From IMG/VR virus record IMGVR_UViG_3300020448_000003, positions 1 through 64,000 of that record: 64,000 bases of DNA. One strand, 5' to 3'. The position numbers were made by a program, and so were the translations under genes. This document shows positions 48,968 through 55,621 of this stretch, piece by piece. Each line of letters opens with the position of its first letter. The first letter of the stretch is position 1. The DNA is from a virus. Below the pieces are notes generated by a model. It was not told where the DNA came from. It ran no database searches and saw nothing but the letters and a program-made list of their open reading frames with translations.

Positions 48968-49303
48968 TTACCAAGTGGTCATAATGTGCATACCATTGTC
49001 AAAATCCCTTACGAGACCTCTACCACTCTGTAAAAACCAATTCCAGTTTTTCTGAAACACTCTAGCACCATTTAGAAATTCTGAGCATATTGCGTTAAGT
49101 CTGGATTTAGTTGTATTAGATTGCCAACCTCCATCGAATAGTGTAACCTCAACAACGTTGCCATCCCTGTAGATAGTTGCTATTAAATTGCTATGTAAGT
49201 AAACTCTGCTCTCGTTACCAGTAGTGAAAATTGCTGTATTACCTGATGTGAAATTTGTTTGATTGCGAAGTGCATTGTTCATTCTCATTTCAATTTTTCT
49301 CAT
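48968..49303 (-). CDS. Conserved-type early protein (111 aa), hypothetical
   Basis: The product is 111 residues, a strand-rich protein with VYLHSNLIATIYRDG, VTLFDGGWQSNTTKSRLN and a C-terminal FDNGMHIMTTW. The W.s.TTkSRLNai core looks like a family of small T4-like cyanophage proteins of unknown function. It has its own promoter-operator cassette and an ACAAAGGAG ribosome binding site, and is followed by a terminator-like hairpin. Confidence 0.75.
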   Translation of the reverse strand: MRKIEMRMNNALRNQTNFTSGNTAIFTTGNESRVYLHSNLIATIYRDGNVVEVTLFDGGWQSNTTKSRLNAICSEFLNGARVFQKNWNWFLQSGRGLVRDFDNGMHIMTTW

Positions 49304-49334
49304 TTGGATTTTCTCCTTTGTTGCTTATAGTACT

Positions 49335-49393
49335 ATTATAGAGGATTGACACCTGTATTCAATACAGAATGTGACACTAATAAAAGTGTCACA
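49335..49393 (-). promoter_or_regulatory. Early promoter-operator cassette 1
   Basis: TATAAT is at 49335-49340 and TTGAAT at 49357-49362 (16-bp spacer). A perfect inverted repeat TGTGACA-N10-TGTCACA spans 49370-49393, ahead of the -35 in the direction of transcription. It serves the 111-residue gene. Confidence 0.7.
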
Positions 49394-49408
49394 AGATCGA
49401 TTGACTTT

Positions 49409-49801
49409 TTAGTATTTTATCATCTTATTATCCATTAAGATAACAGTATAGAATTTCTGTAAAAGATTTCTGTACTTTATAGTTTGCATATCGTAATTTG
49501 CATCTTTAACAAATGCAATATAGGATACTTTAGAGAATTTTGTTTTATCAATATGGATTGCTCTGTAATCGTCTGCTGATATGTCATCCTGTGCAATGTC
49601 ATATACAACTTTTCCTACTACAGTACCGCCAATAAGGATATTTGCAAATGCTCCTCTCTGGTGATAGAGGTGATGTAATGATACATTATTTTTCCAACTT
49701 CCGTTACCATATGAATCGATTGCTGTTAAAAGTAACCTCTGGTAGGTGTCTAACCTTACTGTCTTGTTAGAGTGCTTTGCAAGTACTTTTGTGAAACCCA
49801 T
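49409..49801 (-). CDS. Early protein (130 aa), hypothetical
   Basis: The product is 130 residues, mixed alpha/beta, with LDTYQRLLLTAIDSYGNGSW, a His-rich stretch SLHHLYHQRGAFANILIGG and a C-terminal FYTVILMDNKM. I do not recognise a family. It is a single-gene unit behind its own promoter-operator cassette, and the next cassette lies just after its stop. Confidence 0.7.
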   Translation of the reverse strand: MGFTKVLAKHSNKTVRLDTYQRLLLTAIDSYGNGSWKNNVSLHHLYHQRGAFANILIGGTVVGKVVYDIAQDDISADDYRAIHIDKTKFSKVSYIAFVKDANYDMQTIKYRNLLQKFYTVILMDNKMIKY

Positions 49802-49829
49802 AAATTTTTCCTTTGTTTGCTATACCTCT

Positions 49830-49888
49830 ATTATAGTGGGTTGACACCTGTATTCAACATTGAGTATGACACTAATTAAACTGTCATA
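49830..49888 (-). promoter_or_regulatory. Early promoter-operator cassette 2 (co-varied inverted repeat)
   Basis: TATAAT is at 49830-49835 and TTGAAT at 49852-49857. The inverted repeat at 49865-49888 is TATGACA-N10-TGTCATA: both arms differ from the standard TGTGACA/TGTCACA by the matching change, so symmetry is kept. It overlaps the last codons of the upstream 84-residue gene. Confidence 0.7.
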
Positions 49889-50130
49889 GGGGTCATTGAC
49901 TCTATTAAATCTATCTGCTTATAGTCGTAAACAGGCATTTTATAATGTATATTATTTGTTAAATGTAACTGTGGACTTGTTTCCTCGTCATATCTAACAA
50001 ATACCTGATAATTGGAACCTCGAAATCTCACATAATCCCCAACTCCAATATCCTGGAATTTCTTATACTTTTGTAATTTAAGTTCACTCATAACGATTTG
50101 ATTGTAAAGATTTTCTGATAATGGTTGCAT
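49876..50130 (-). CDS. Small early protein (84 aa), hypothetical
   Basis: The product is 84 residues. An N-terminal helix is followed by IGVDYVRFRGSNYQVFVRYD-like strands (seen as VGDYVRFRGSNYQVFVRYDE), which suggests a small beta-barrel. The function is unknown. Its start abuts the 66-residue gene (1-bp overlap) and its end overlaps the next operator. Confidence 0.65.
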   Translation of the reverse strand: MQPLSENLYNQIVMSELKLQKYKKFQDIGVGDYVRFRGSNYQVFVRYDEETSPQLHLTNNIHYKMPVYDYKQIDLIESMTPMTV

Positions 50131-50330
50131 TATTCAATACCGCCATTTATGTAAGGTAAAAGCATCCATTGATATTTGTTGATTGCTTCATTCGGGTCGA
50201 TGCCATCAACAATATACTCATTAAAAACTGCTTTACTGTCTTCAATACGATTGTCTTCTACCAACTTACCTAGACGTTGAAAATAATGCTCTGTAAGTTG
50301 GTCGATGATCTGCTCTCTGTCAATTTCCAT
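50130..50330 (-). CDS. Small acidic helical early protein (66 aa), hypothetical
   Basis: The product is 66 residues, helical (IDQLTEHYFQRLGKLVEDNR, DPNEAINKYQWMLLPYI). It ends with a 1-bp overlap onto the 84-residue gene, so the two are co-translated. No family is recognised. Confidence 0.6.
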   Translation of the reverse strand: MEIDREQIIDQLTEHYFQRLGKLVEDNRIEDSKAVFNEYIVDGIDPNEAINKYQWMLLPYINGGIE

Positions 50331-50348
50331 AATAATAAAATGAATGAA

Positions 50349-50867
50349 TTAAATAATTTGTAACCCAACTGAATAGATATACTTTTCAGATAGGGTATAT
50401 CCTAATCTAGGGTCTTTTTTTACCTTTTTACTGTGAAATTGCCTTTCAAGGTTAGGTAATAGTTTATCATAGACTTGTTTCGCTGTGAGTCTCCACACTT
50501 CTACAATTTTACCATCCTCATATCTTGCGAAATAATGATGATGGTATTTTCCTATCTTTTCATTAAGGATATAATCAACTTGCTTTTCCCAAGTGTCTTG
50601 AACTGATATACCATTGTAAGTTGCTGTTAATTTCTTACCAATAGTTGATTTATATTCTACTGGTAGGTCATACTTATCGTAAGCATCCGCACCAGAATAG
50701 TCATCCGCAACCCTATGACCTAATATCCCTGCCATATGAATTTCTCTTGATCTGGCATATGAAAATGGGTCTCCCCATCCTTCAGTATTACAGATTTCAT
50801 ACATTTCTTCAAAGAGTCTTGTATATCTCTGTTCTGCTGTTTCTTTTATCATCGGTAGCGAAATCAT
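50349..50867 (-). CDS. Possible PD-(D/E)xK nuclease-fold protein (172 aa)
   Basis: The ORF is open from 50912, but the cassette -10 box lies at 50890-50895, so that start would be upstream of transcription; the Met at 50867 is chosen. The motif GHRVADDYSGADAYDKYDLP then VEYKST places acidic residues ahead of a Val-Glu-x-Lys core, as in restriction-endonuclease-fold nucleases, and a DTWEKQVDYIL helix follows. Host DNA degradation or phage-phage exclusion would be typical roles. The fold assignment is tentative because only one motif is visible. Confidence 0.65.
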   Translation of the reverse strand: MISLPMIKETAEQRYTRLFEEMYEICNTEGWGDPFSYARSREIHMAGILGHRVADDYSGADAYDKYDLPVEYKSTIGKKLTATYNGISVQDTWEKQVDYILNEKIGKYHHHYFARYEDGKIVEVWRLTAKQVYDKLLPNLERQFHSKKVKKDPRLGYTLSEKYIYSVGLQII

Positions 50868-50889
50868 TTTTTTTGTTTGAATTACTTTT

Positions 50890-50948
50890 ATTATAAGGGA
50901 TTTTATACCCAATTCTAGGTAGAGTGTGACACATAATTAACTGTCCTT
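50890..50948 (-). promoter_or_regulatory. Early promoter-operator cassette 3
   Basis: TATAAT is at 50890-50895 and TAGAAT at 50912-50917 (16 bp). The operator half TGTCACA at 50925-50931 is intact, but the far half (50942-50948) is degenerate. The far half overlaps the stop of the upstream 62-residue gene. Confidence 0.6.
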
Positions 50949-51125
50949 CCAGAAGTTATAAAGTACATCATTTGTGTTAATGTCCTCAACATAACTAAAT
51001 CCGTGGTCAAGTGCCATTTCTTCACAATATCTTTTAGCACTCTCGAAACAACCTGTTAAAACTTCAGATTGTCCGAGTGGTGTATCAGGTGTTACAATTT
51101 TGAACTCTAGGTCTCCGTATCTCAT
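50937..51125 (-). CDS. Small early protein (62 aa), hypothetical
   Basis: The product is 62 residues, alpha/beta (MRYGDLEFKIVTPDT, then FESAKRYCEEMALDHGFSYV). It follows the 62-residue gene at 51128 after 2 bp. Not recognised. Confidence 0.6.
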   Translation of the reverse strand: MRYGDLEFKIVTPDTPLGQSEVLTGCFESAKRYCEEMALDHGFSYVEDINTNDVLYNFWKDS

Positions 51126-51127
51126 TT

Positions 51128-51316
51128 TTAAATTCCTCTTACATTATTTGAAAGATTTGTTTCTGTCGCTTGACATACATTATCAACGAGATTGTCGAAA
51201 GTCTGCATATCCCAACCTTTTTGTGATGGAATATCTAACTCATATGCCATCATTACTAGGTCATATAAGAAATCATACTGTGATGATGTGACTTCGATGT
51301 TTAAACCTTTTTTCAT
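51128..51316 (-). CDS. Small early protein of the strand-helix-helix type (62 aa)
   Basis: The product is 62 residues: a strand (GLNIEVTSSQYDFLYDLVMM) and a second helix (MQTFDNLVDNVCQAT). The layout resembles the other small LTxEE-type proteins of this region. It is first in a two-gene unit behind cassette 4, with AAAGGAG before its start. Confidence 0.6.
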   Translation of the reverse strand: MKKGLNIEVTSSQYDFLYDLVMMAYELDIPSQKGWDMQTFDNLVDNVCQATETNLSNNVRGI

Positions 51317-51341
51317 AAATCTCCTTTGTTTCTATAGTTCT

Positions 51342-51400
51342 ATTATAAAGGATTGAATCCTGTATTCAACATTTAATGTGACACTAATATAACTGTCACA
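51342..51400 (-). promoter_or_regulatory. Early promoter-operator cassette 4
   Basis: TATAAT is at 51342-51347, TTGAAT at 51364-51369 (16 bp), and a perfect TGTGACA-N10-TGTCACA at 51377-51400. It lies 2 bp after the stop of the upstream 53-residue gene. Confidence 0.7.
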
Positions 51401-51402
51401 CA

Positions 51403-51564
51403 TCAACTTGACTTATGGTAAAATCGCTGATCTAATTCTAAGTCTCGGATGACATATTTACAGGCAACTCTTAAATCCTCGTCATCTATCTCATAATCAG
51501 CAAATTCAACAAGTTCAAAAATCTTGTTATATAAATCGTACATCTGATTGTCGTTAGTTCTCAT
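51403..51564 (-). CDS. Small acidic early protein (53 aa), hypothetical
   Basis: A short ORF, ATG at 51564, of 53 residues (MRTNDNQMYDLYNKIFELVE, then DDEDLRVACKYVIRDL). Its ATG overlaps the preceding stop (TAATG), consistent with the tightly packed operon. Not recognised. Confidence 0.55.
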   Translation of the reverse strand: MRTNDNQMYDLYNKIFELVEFADYEIDDEDLRVACKYVIRDLELDQRFYHKSS

Positions 51565-51740
51565 TAATCTATCCTCTCGTCATAAATGCGAATTGATAAC
51601 TCTGCATCCTGAGTTAATGTGATGCCTTCCTTATCAAGTGCTTCCCATATCAGGTTAGCAAGTTTTGAGTGCTTATCCTCTGGGATAACTTCCCATAAAT
51701 TGATGTATCCATCAAGTTCTAACGATTGTTTGTAGTTCAT
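51564..51740 (-). CDS. Small acidic early protein (58 aa), hypothetical
   Basis: A short ORF of 58 residues (LDGYINLWEVIPEDKHSKLA, then LIWEALDKEGITLTQDAELS). It starts directly after the 69-residue gene and overlaps the next by 1 bp. Not recognised. Confidence 0.55.
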   Translation of the reverse strand: MNYKQSLELDGYINLWEVIPEDKHSKLANLIWEALDKEGITLTQDAELSIRIYDERID

Positions 51741-51950
51741 TTAAAAATCCTCAACTGTAAGATTGTTTACTGCATCAAAACATTTTTCTTGCATAGAGTC
51801 AAATGTTGATTTATCATTAGTGATAACGTCTAACGTATCTTTAAAAATAGATGTAGAATTATTATCAAAGTCTTTTTTGTTTTTTAAAGTAGCACTTAAT
51901 AAACGTGTTAATGATTGATGCTCCTCTAGTGTTAATTTAATTATTGGCAT
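51741..51950 (-). CDS. Small LTxEE-type early protein (69 aa)
   Basis: The product is 69 residues: a strand plus LTLEEHQSLTRLLSATL, then a second acidic helical half. It shares the strand-LTxEE-helix layout with proteins at 46384, 53404 and 52358. TAATG overlap with the gene before it; the next gene begins at once after its stop. Confidence 0.6.
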   Translation of the reverse strand: MPIIKLTLEEHQSLTRLLSATLKNKKDFDNNSTSIFKDTLDVITNDKSTFDSMQEKCFDAVNNLTVEDF

Positions 51951-52105
51951 TATCCCATATCCTCAAATCTTTTGTAAGCAAGTGCGGATGCTTCCTCTTC
52001 AATTTGTAATCTTGAAATTACATCCCACTTATACTTTTCAAATAATTCTGCTAAACACTCCTCATAGAGTGATTCAAGTAACTGGTCATTTACTGGATGT
52101 GACAT
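51950..52105 (-). CDS. Small acidic early protein (51 aa), hypothetical
   Basis: A short ORF of 51 residues, almost all helix (LLESLYEECLAELFEKYKWD, then LQIEEEASALAYKRFEDM). It starts 2 bp after the 51-residue GTG-start gene and overlaps the next by 1 bp. Not recognised. Confidence 0.55.
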   Translation of the reverse strand: MSHPVNDQLLESLYEECLAELFEKYKWDVISRLQIEEEASALAYKRFEDMG

Positions 52106-52107
52106 TT

Positions 52108-52263
52108 TTAACCCTCCACAACTATAAAGTGGTCATCGAAAAATGTGTTTTGAGTTGACTTTTTGTATAGGTCTTCAACTGTGCAACCCTTACGTCTAGC
52201 AACTTGTCTTGCTATCATTTTTTCCCATCTTAGGAATGATTCATAACGTTGTTTGTTAGTCAC
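52108..52263 (-). CDS. Small basic early protein with GTG start (51 aa), hypothetical
   Basis: A short ORF that starts with GTG at 52263, preceded by AAAGGAG with a 6-nt gap, so this start is well supported although not ATG. The product (QRYESFLRWEKMIARQVARR, then GCTVEDLYKKSTQ) is basic in the middle. It is first in the unit behind cassette 5. Not recognised. Confidence 0.55.
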   Translation of the reverse strand: MTNKQRYESFLRWEKMIARQVARRKGCTVEDLYKKSTQNTFFDDHFIVVEG

Positions 52264-52290
52264 GTTTTTCTCCTTTGTTTCTATACTATT

Positions 52291-52349
52291 ATTATAAGGG
52301 ATGGATACCAGTATTCAACATTTGATGTGACACTAATATAACTGTCACA
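52291..52349 (-). promoter_or_regulatory. Early promoter-operator cassette 5
   Basis: TATAAT is at 52291-52296, TTGAAT at 52313-52318 (16 bp), and a perfect TGTGACA-N10-TGTCACA at 52326-52349. It is almost identical in sequence to cassette 4. Confidence 0.7.
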
Positions 52350-52357
52350 CATATTGT

Positions 52358-52525
52358 TTACTTATCATACAATGGATAATAAACTTCTTTATCAACTGCA
52401 TCCTTCATAACCTCATACATTGAAAATGCAGGGTCAGATAAGTCATCACAATATTTAAGTGTGTCAATAACCATATCCATAAGTTTAATAATGGTCTTTT
52501 CTCTTGTAGTTAATGTTTTTGGCAT
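52358..52525 (-). CDS. Small early protein (55 aa), hypothetical
   Basis: A short ORF of 55 residues (PKTLTTREKTIIKLMDMVID, then FSMYEVMKDAVDKEVYYPLY). It starts 1 bp after the previous gene's stop and ends 8 bp before the operator of cassette 5. Layout as in the LTxEE group. Confidence 0.55.
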   Translation of the reverse strand: MPKTLTTREKTIIKLMDMVIDTLKYCDDLSDPAFSMYEVMKDAVDKEVYYPLYDK

Positions 52526-52526
52526 T

Positions 52527-52736
52527 TTAATTAGTGTAGAATTGTGAAGTTGTATCTGTGTAAGAATCTCTTAATTGTTTAGAAATTCCTGGAACTTTTA
52601 CTCTAAATTCCCAATATTTTGTTTTTGGGTTATAATCAAGTTTATTGGTTATATAATTCCCATAAGGGCAAGAATCTAACCACTCATTAAATTTTACAAA
52701 ATTGTCCTGACTCATTTTAAATACCTCTGTTTGCAA
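52527..52736 (-). CDS. Small early protein (69 aa), hypothetical
   Basis: The product is 69 residues, alpha/beta (DNFVKFNEWLDSCPYGNYIT, then YWEFRVKVPG). It overlaps the upstream gene by 20 bp. Not recognised. Confidence 0.6.
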   Translation of the reverse strand: MQTEVFKMSQDNFVKFNEWLDSCPYGNYITNKLDYNPKTKYWEFRVKVPGISKQLRDSYTDTTSQFYTN

Positions 52737-52929
52737 TTTTTAATACTGTGGACTCTATTTCCTGTAATTTGATGTGGTCTTGAATCCTACTATTCTCATT
52801 ACTTAGTAAGGGAATATAGTCCTCTAAAATATCATCTAAAAGTTGCTCTCTTAGTGATAGAGGGTAATCTGATAGAAGTATATCTTTAATATCTTCTATT
52901 AACAACTTATCGTAGTTTTTAGTTGTCAT
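52717..52929 (-). CDS. Small acidic early protein (70 aa), paralogue of its neighbour
   Basis: The product is 70 residues. The core SLREQLLDDILEDYIPLL lines up with HRENILNDILEDYFEGL in the next upstream gene, and the flanking IKDILLSD and IANFILND also match. This is a tandem duplication that has diverged. Helical and acidic; function unknown. Confidence 0.6.
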   Translation of the reverse strand: MTTKNYDKLLIEDIKDILLSDYPLSLREQLLDDILEDYIPLLSNENSRIQDHIKLQEIESTVLKIANRGI

Positions 52930-53116
52930 TGTTCAATTTCTCCATAATAGGGAACATAAAATCATCGATTGCTTCGATCATATCATCATCTAGACCTTCA
53001 AAGTAATCCTCTAAAATATCATTTAAGATATTTTCTCTATGAACTCTAGTGATCTTATCATTCAGAATGAAATTTGCTATATCATTCTGTAGTTTTTCTT
53101 TTTCTTTAGTCATCAT
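52919..53116 (-). CDS. Small acidic early protein (65 aa), paralogue of its neighbour
   Basis: The product is 65 residues with HRENILNDILEDYFEGLDDD as its centre, paralogous to the 70-residue protein just downstream. Two in-frame Met codons open the frame (MMTKEKEK); either may be the start. It overlaps genes on both sides by about 11 bp. Confidence 0.6.
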   Translation of the reverse strand: MMTKEKEKLQNDIANFILNDKITRVHRENILNDILEDYFEGLDDDMIEAIDDFMFPIMEKLNNDN

Positions 53117-53276
53117 CGTGATCTATCTCCAAAGAATCAATAAAAGAAACACAATATTGAGTAAATTTCTTAACATCAATAGGTGCAACTTTATCGTTTT
53201 CTTCTCCAATATAATAAAATTGCTTATTGATACTAGAGATCAAATTAAGAAGTGCTGTTTCGTTTTTTGTGTACAT
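53106..53276 (-). CDS. Small early protein (56 aa), hypothetical
   Basis: A short ORF of 56 residues (NETALLNLISSINKQFYYIG, acidic tail EIDHDDD). It overlaps the previous gene by 1 bp and the next by 11 bp. Not recognised. Confidence 0.55.
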   Translation of the reverse strand: MYTKNETALLNLISSINKQFYYIGEENDKVAPIDVKKFTQYCVSFIDSLEIDHDDD

Positions 53277-53404
53277 TATTCAGAATCCTCCTCAACTGTG
53301 AAGCGTACATATGTTAATCCTTCAGTTTGTTGTACAAATGAAGCATCGAGATTATGTTCAATAACAAAATCTGTAATTAATTTTTCGAGTTCTGATCGGG
53401 TCAT
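53276..53404 (-). CDS. Very small early protein (42 aa), hypothetical
   Basis: A short ORF of 42 residues (MTRSELEKLITDFVIEHNLD, then GLTYVRFTVEEDSE). It overlaps both neighbours by 1 bp (ATG/stop), the same coupling seen along the whole cluster, which supports translation. Confidence 0.5.
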   Translation of the reverse strand: MTRSELEKLITDFVIEHNLDASFVQQTEGLTYVRFTVEEDSE

Positions 53405-53595
53405 TACTTCTCCTCAACTGAATATTCAAAAGGTGTTGGTTCGCAAAGTTTTTCAACAACTGCATCGAGATCATTTTTTGATACATCGTTGCAATCTGTT
53501 GTTCTAACATAATGCAATGCCATTTTTACGAGAACTGACTCTTCTGCTTCGGTCAATTCAAGGTGGCGAGTCCAAATTGTTGTTTTTTGGGTCAT
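53404..53595 (-). CDS. Small LTxEE-type early protein (63 aa)
   Basis: The product is 63 residues: a strand with LELTEAEESVLVKMALHYVR, then NDLDAVVEKLCEP. It is the clearest member of the LTxEE group. First gene behind cassette 6. Confidence 0.6.
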   Translation of the reverse strand: MTQKTTIWTRHLELTEAEESVLVKMALHYVRTTDCNDVSKNDLDAVVEKLCEPTPFEYSVEEK

Positions 53596-53616
53596 TTTTT
53601 TTGTTTCGATACCTCT

Positions 53617-53675
53617 ATTATAAGGTAGTATAGGTCGTTTTCAATATAGAATGTGCCACTATCTTAACTGTCTCA
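53617..53675 (-). promoter_or_regulatory. Early promoter-operator cassette 6
   Basis: TATAAT is at 53617-53622 and TTGAAA at 53639-53644 (16 bp). The inverted repeat at 53652-53675 is imperfect (arms TGAGACA and TGGCACA). Confidence 0.6.
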
Positions 53676-53711
53676 TATTGCAATACAAACAGGGCAATGT
53701 ATGATAATGAT

Positions 53712-54014
53712 TTAATATACATCAGGCACTTCCCTATCGTGTACAATTTCCATAAAGTGCTGTGCCTTCACAACTTCATCATCAATTAATGAATTTTCAA
53801 CTAACTCATCATACAAATTTTCATCCTGAGAAGTTTCGATTTCCTCTTTTAATTCTGCTTCGGTCATTTTTTCGATGTCTTGCCATAAATGTTCCCTAGC
53901 GAAATCCACTAAATCATCCAAAGTCATTTGCTCTAACTGAATCTCAACATAAGACGCTTTAATCTCATTAAATTGATTCATTTGTTTGATGTACTCATCA
54001 GTAGTTTTTGACAT
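53712..54014 (-). CDS. Acidic early protein (100 aa), paralogue of its neighbour
   Basis: The product is 100 residues, helical and strongly acidic. The middle (EQMTLDDLVDFAREHLW, then EKMTEAELKEEIE) lines up with DNMSTKDLVAYVMDDLDRYY and EKMSDTQFIDEAQ in the next gene, so the two are tandem paralogues. This looks like a protein family common in T4-like cyanophages, of unknown function. Confidence 0.65.
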   Translation of the reverse strand: MSKTTDEYIKQMNQFNEIKASYVEIQLEQMTLDDLVDFAREHLWQDIEKMTEAELKEEIETSQDENLYDELVENSLIDDEVVKAQHFMEIVHDREVPDVY

Positions 54015-54310
54015 TAATCTGTCCTCCTATCATTTTTGAAATCGCAATTAGCATACTCTTCAACTTCCTCGACTACTTCGTCAAAATGGTCTTCCCAATA
54101 GTTTTGTGCTTCATCAATAAATTGAGTATCTGACATTTTTTCATAATATCTGTCAAGATCATCCATAACATATGCAACTAAATCTTTAGTTGACATATTA
54201 TCAACGTATCTTTCAACTAAAAATGATTTTAATTCACTAATAAGTTCGGGTGTAAAATCTTTTTTTACTTGACTCATTTTATTATGAGAGTAATATTCAA
54301 ATTGTGTCAT
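54014..54310 (-). CDS. Acidic early protein (98 aa), paralogue of its neighbour
   Basis: The product is 98 residues with the motif NMSTKDLVAYVMDDLDRYYE and a highly acidic C-terminal helix (EDHFDEVVEEVEEYAN). Paralogous to the 100-residue protein that follows. Each overlaps the next by 1 bp. Acidic helical phage proteins often mimic DNA or bind host proteins; that is speculation here. Confidence 0.65.
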   Translation of the reverse strand: MTQFEYYSHNKMSQVKKDFTPELISELKSFLVERYVDNMSTKDLVAYVMDDLDRYYEKMSDTQFIDEAQNYWEDHFDEVVEEVEEYANCDFKNDRRTD

Positions 54311-54465
54311 TAGATTGAATCCTCTAGTAATTGAATTGCATTTTCTAGGACTTCATCAATAGTAAATGATGTTCCATCGTTGTCTTTAGGTAAACTACCA
54401 AAACCGCATAGTTTACCCATTTCTCTAATATCGTAGAGATCACATAATAAATCTGAAGTGTTCAT
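54310..54465 (-). CDS. Small early protein (51 aa), hypothetical
   Basis: A short ORF of 51 residues (LLCDLYDIREMGKLCGFGSL, then FTIDEVLENAIQLLED). Overlaps both neighbours by 1 bp. Not recognised. Confidence 0.55.
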   Translation of the reverse strand: MNTSDLLCDLYDIREMGKLCGFGSLPKDNDGTSFTIDEVLENAIQLLEDSI

Positions 54466-54725
54466 TAGATTGTTAACCCCTCTTTTCTAATAAGATCTTC
54501 AAAAACTTGATTGTGAGATCTTGTTTCGATAAGAATGTCTCTAACTCTTTCCCTATCAAGTGAATCGCCATCGCCCCACTCAATATCAGTACACGCTACT
54601 AGGTCAAGATAGTTGAGTGTTGCAAGTGCAACTTCTGCTCTAGTTAATCCGTCTATTGGATATAAACCACTTGTAGGATTGTAGAAATCCATACAGTAGT
54701 CAAGAAATTCTTTAAAGTTGGTCAT
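54465..54725 (-). CDS. Small early protein (86 aa), hypothetical
   Basis: The product is 86 residues (FKEFLDYCMDFYNPTSGLYP, then RVRDILIETRSHNQVFEDL). It is first behind cassette 7 and heads the chain of overlapping genes down to 53712. Not recognised. Confidence 0.65.
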   Translation of the reverse strand: MTNFKEFLDYCMDFYNPTSGLYPIDGLTRAEVALATLNYLDLVACTDIEWGDGDSLDRERVRDILIETRSHNQVFEDLIRKEGLTI

Positions 54726-54747
54726 AATCTTTGTTTGCTATACATCT

Positions 54748-54806
54748 ATTATAAAGGATGGGATGCTGTATTCAATACTTGATGTGACACTAATCTAAGT
54801 GGCACT
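54748..54806 (-). promoter_or_regulatory. Early promoter-operator cassette 7
   Basis: TATAAT is at 54748-54753, TTGAAT at 54770-54775 (16 bp), the TGTCACA arm at 54783-54789, and a changed far arm (AGTGCCA) at 54800-54806 that lies inside the stop region of the 52-residue gene. Confidence 0.6.
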
Positions 54807-54953
54807 CAACTCATCTATAAGACTCATTATTATGTTAGTTCTATTGATAAGTGCTTGTCTGCACTCTACTAACTCAAAATCAGTTAGTTCTCTTAAACTT
54901 GTGTTTAACTCTTCGGTCTCATCAAAGAGTTCAGCAATAACAACTTTTTTCAT
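54795..54953 (-). CDS. Small acidic early protein (52 aa), hypothetical
   Basis: A short ORF of 52 residues (KKVVIAELFDETEELNTSLR, then LVECRQALINRTNIIMSLID). Its ATG overlaps the stop of the 80-residue gene. Its final codons run into the operator of cassette 7. Not recognised. Confidence 0.55.
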   Translation of the reverse strand: MKKVVIAELFDETEELNTSLRELTDFELVECRQALINRTNIIMSLIDELSAT

Positions 54954-55195
54954 TATGCTAACACCCTATCATAGTTTTTCATCATATCATAATCGTTATT
55001 CTTGTCTTTATCTGCTTTATAGCAAGTATCAAAGACTTTACAATAAACTAGATTAAGTAAAACTTCTCTTCTATCTGGGTTAACATTGCCAGTAGTATTG
55101 AGTCTAGACTCTACCATTATCTCACTTTCCCCTTCTAATAGGATATTGAGTGCTGTTAGTTCTAAATCGTCAAGTGTGATTGTGTGAAGTGCCAT
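54953..55195 (-). CDS. Small early protein (80 aa), hypothetical
   Basis: The product is 80 residues, with LDDLELTALNILLEGESEIM near the start and an Asp/Asn-rich tail. The start is placed by its 1-bp gap from the preceding gene. Not recognised. Confidence 0.6.
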   Translation of the reverse strand: MALHTITLDDLELTALNILLEGESEIMVESRLNTTGNVNPDRREVLLNLVYCKVFDTCYKADKDKNNDYDMMKNYDRVLA

Positions 55196-55196
55196 T

Positions 55197-55391
55197 TTAG
55201 TCTTGTCCTCTAAGGTGTTGATTTGCTTGAAAAATTTTAGTTGTCCAGTATTCTATCTGATAATTAAATACATCATCATCAAGAAACTTTCTTTTATGCT
55301 CCATCATACGATATGCTTGATCGGTGCATAATTCCCATAAACCCTCTTCATATTGAATAGGTGTATCAGGTGGTAATCTTAACTCATTCAT
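55197..55391 (-). CDS. Small early protein (64 aa), hypothetical
   Basis: The product is 64 residues, helical and aromatic-rich (LWELCTDQAYRMMEHKRKFL, YQIEYWTTKIFQANQ). It overlaps the 77-residue gene by 4 bp. Not recognised. Confidence 0.6.
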   Translation of the reverse strand: MNELRLPPDTPIQYEEGLWELCTDQAYRMMEHKRKFLDDDVFNYQIEYWTTKIFQANQHLRGQD

Positions 55392-55621
55392 TTTAATTGA
55401 ATCTCGTAATTAATTGATTTGATGCACCAACCACTTGATGCTGTAATTTCTTCGATGAGATCATCCTCGTCATCCGCTTCCCACACACCTAAGTGTTCAT
55501 CAATTACTTCTTTTCTTGATGTGTTTGAAGCAATGAAAAATGTATCTAAATCTGAATTACATACTGTGTTTGCTTCATCATCATCAAAATCAAATTCGAT
55601 GTCACTAACGTAGAATTGCAT
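55388..55621 (-). CDS. Small very acidic early protein (77 aa), hypothetical
   Basis: The product is 77 residues with two runs of acid (IEFDFDDDEANTV and WEADDEDDLIEEI). It overlaps both neighbours by 1-4 bp. The charge pattern could mimic nucleic acid, but no family is recognised. Confidence 0.6.
   Translation of the reverse strand: MQFYVSDIEFDFDDDEANTVCNSDLDTFFIASNTSRKEVIDEHLGVWEADDEDDLIEEITASSGWCIKSINYEIQLK

Noticed and set aside
50349-50912. The longer reading of the possible nuclease gene (187 residues)
   Set aside because: Its start at 50912 is upstream of the TATAAT at 50890-50895, so it could not be on the transcript from that promoter. The shorter start was used.
53049-53507. A 152-residue plus-strand ORF
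   Set aside because: It lies antisense to four packed minus-strand genes with start-stop coupling. The product is Cys/Ser/Phe-rich without a motif, as expected of a shadow.
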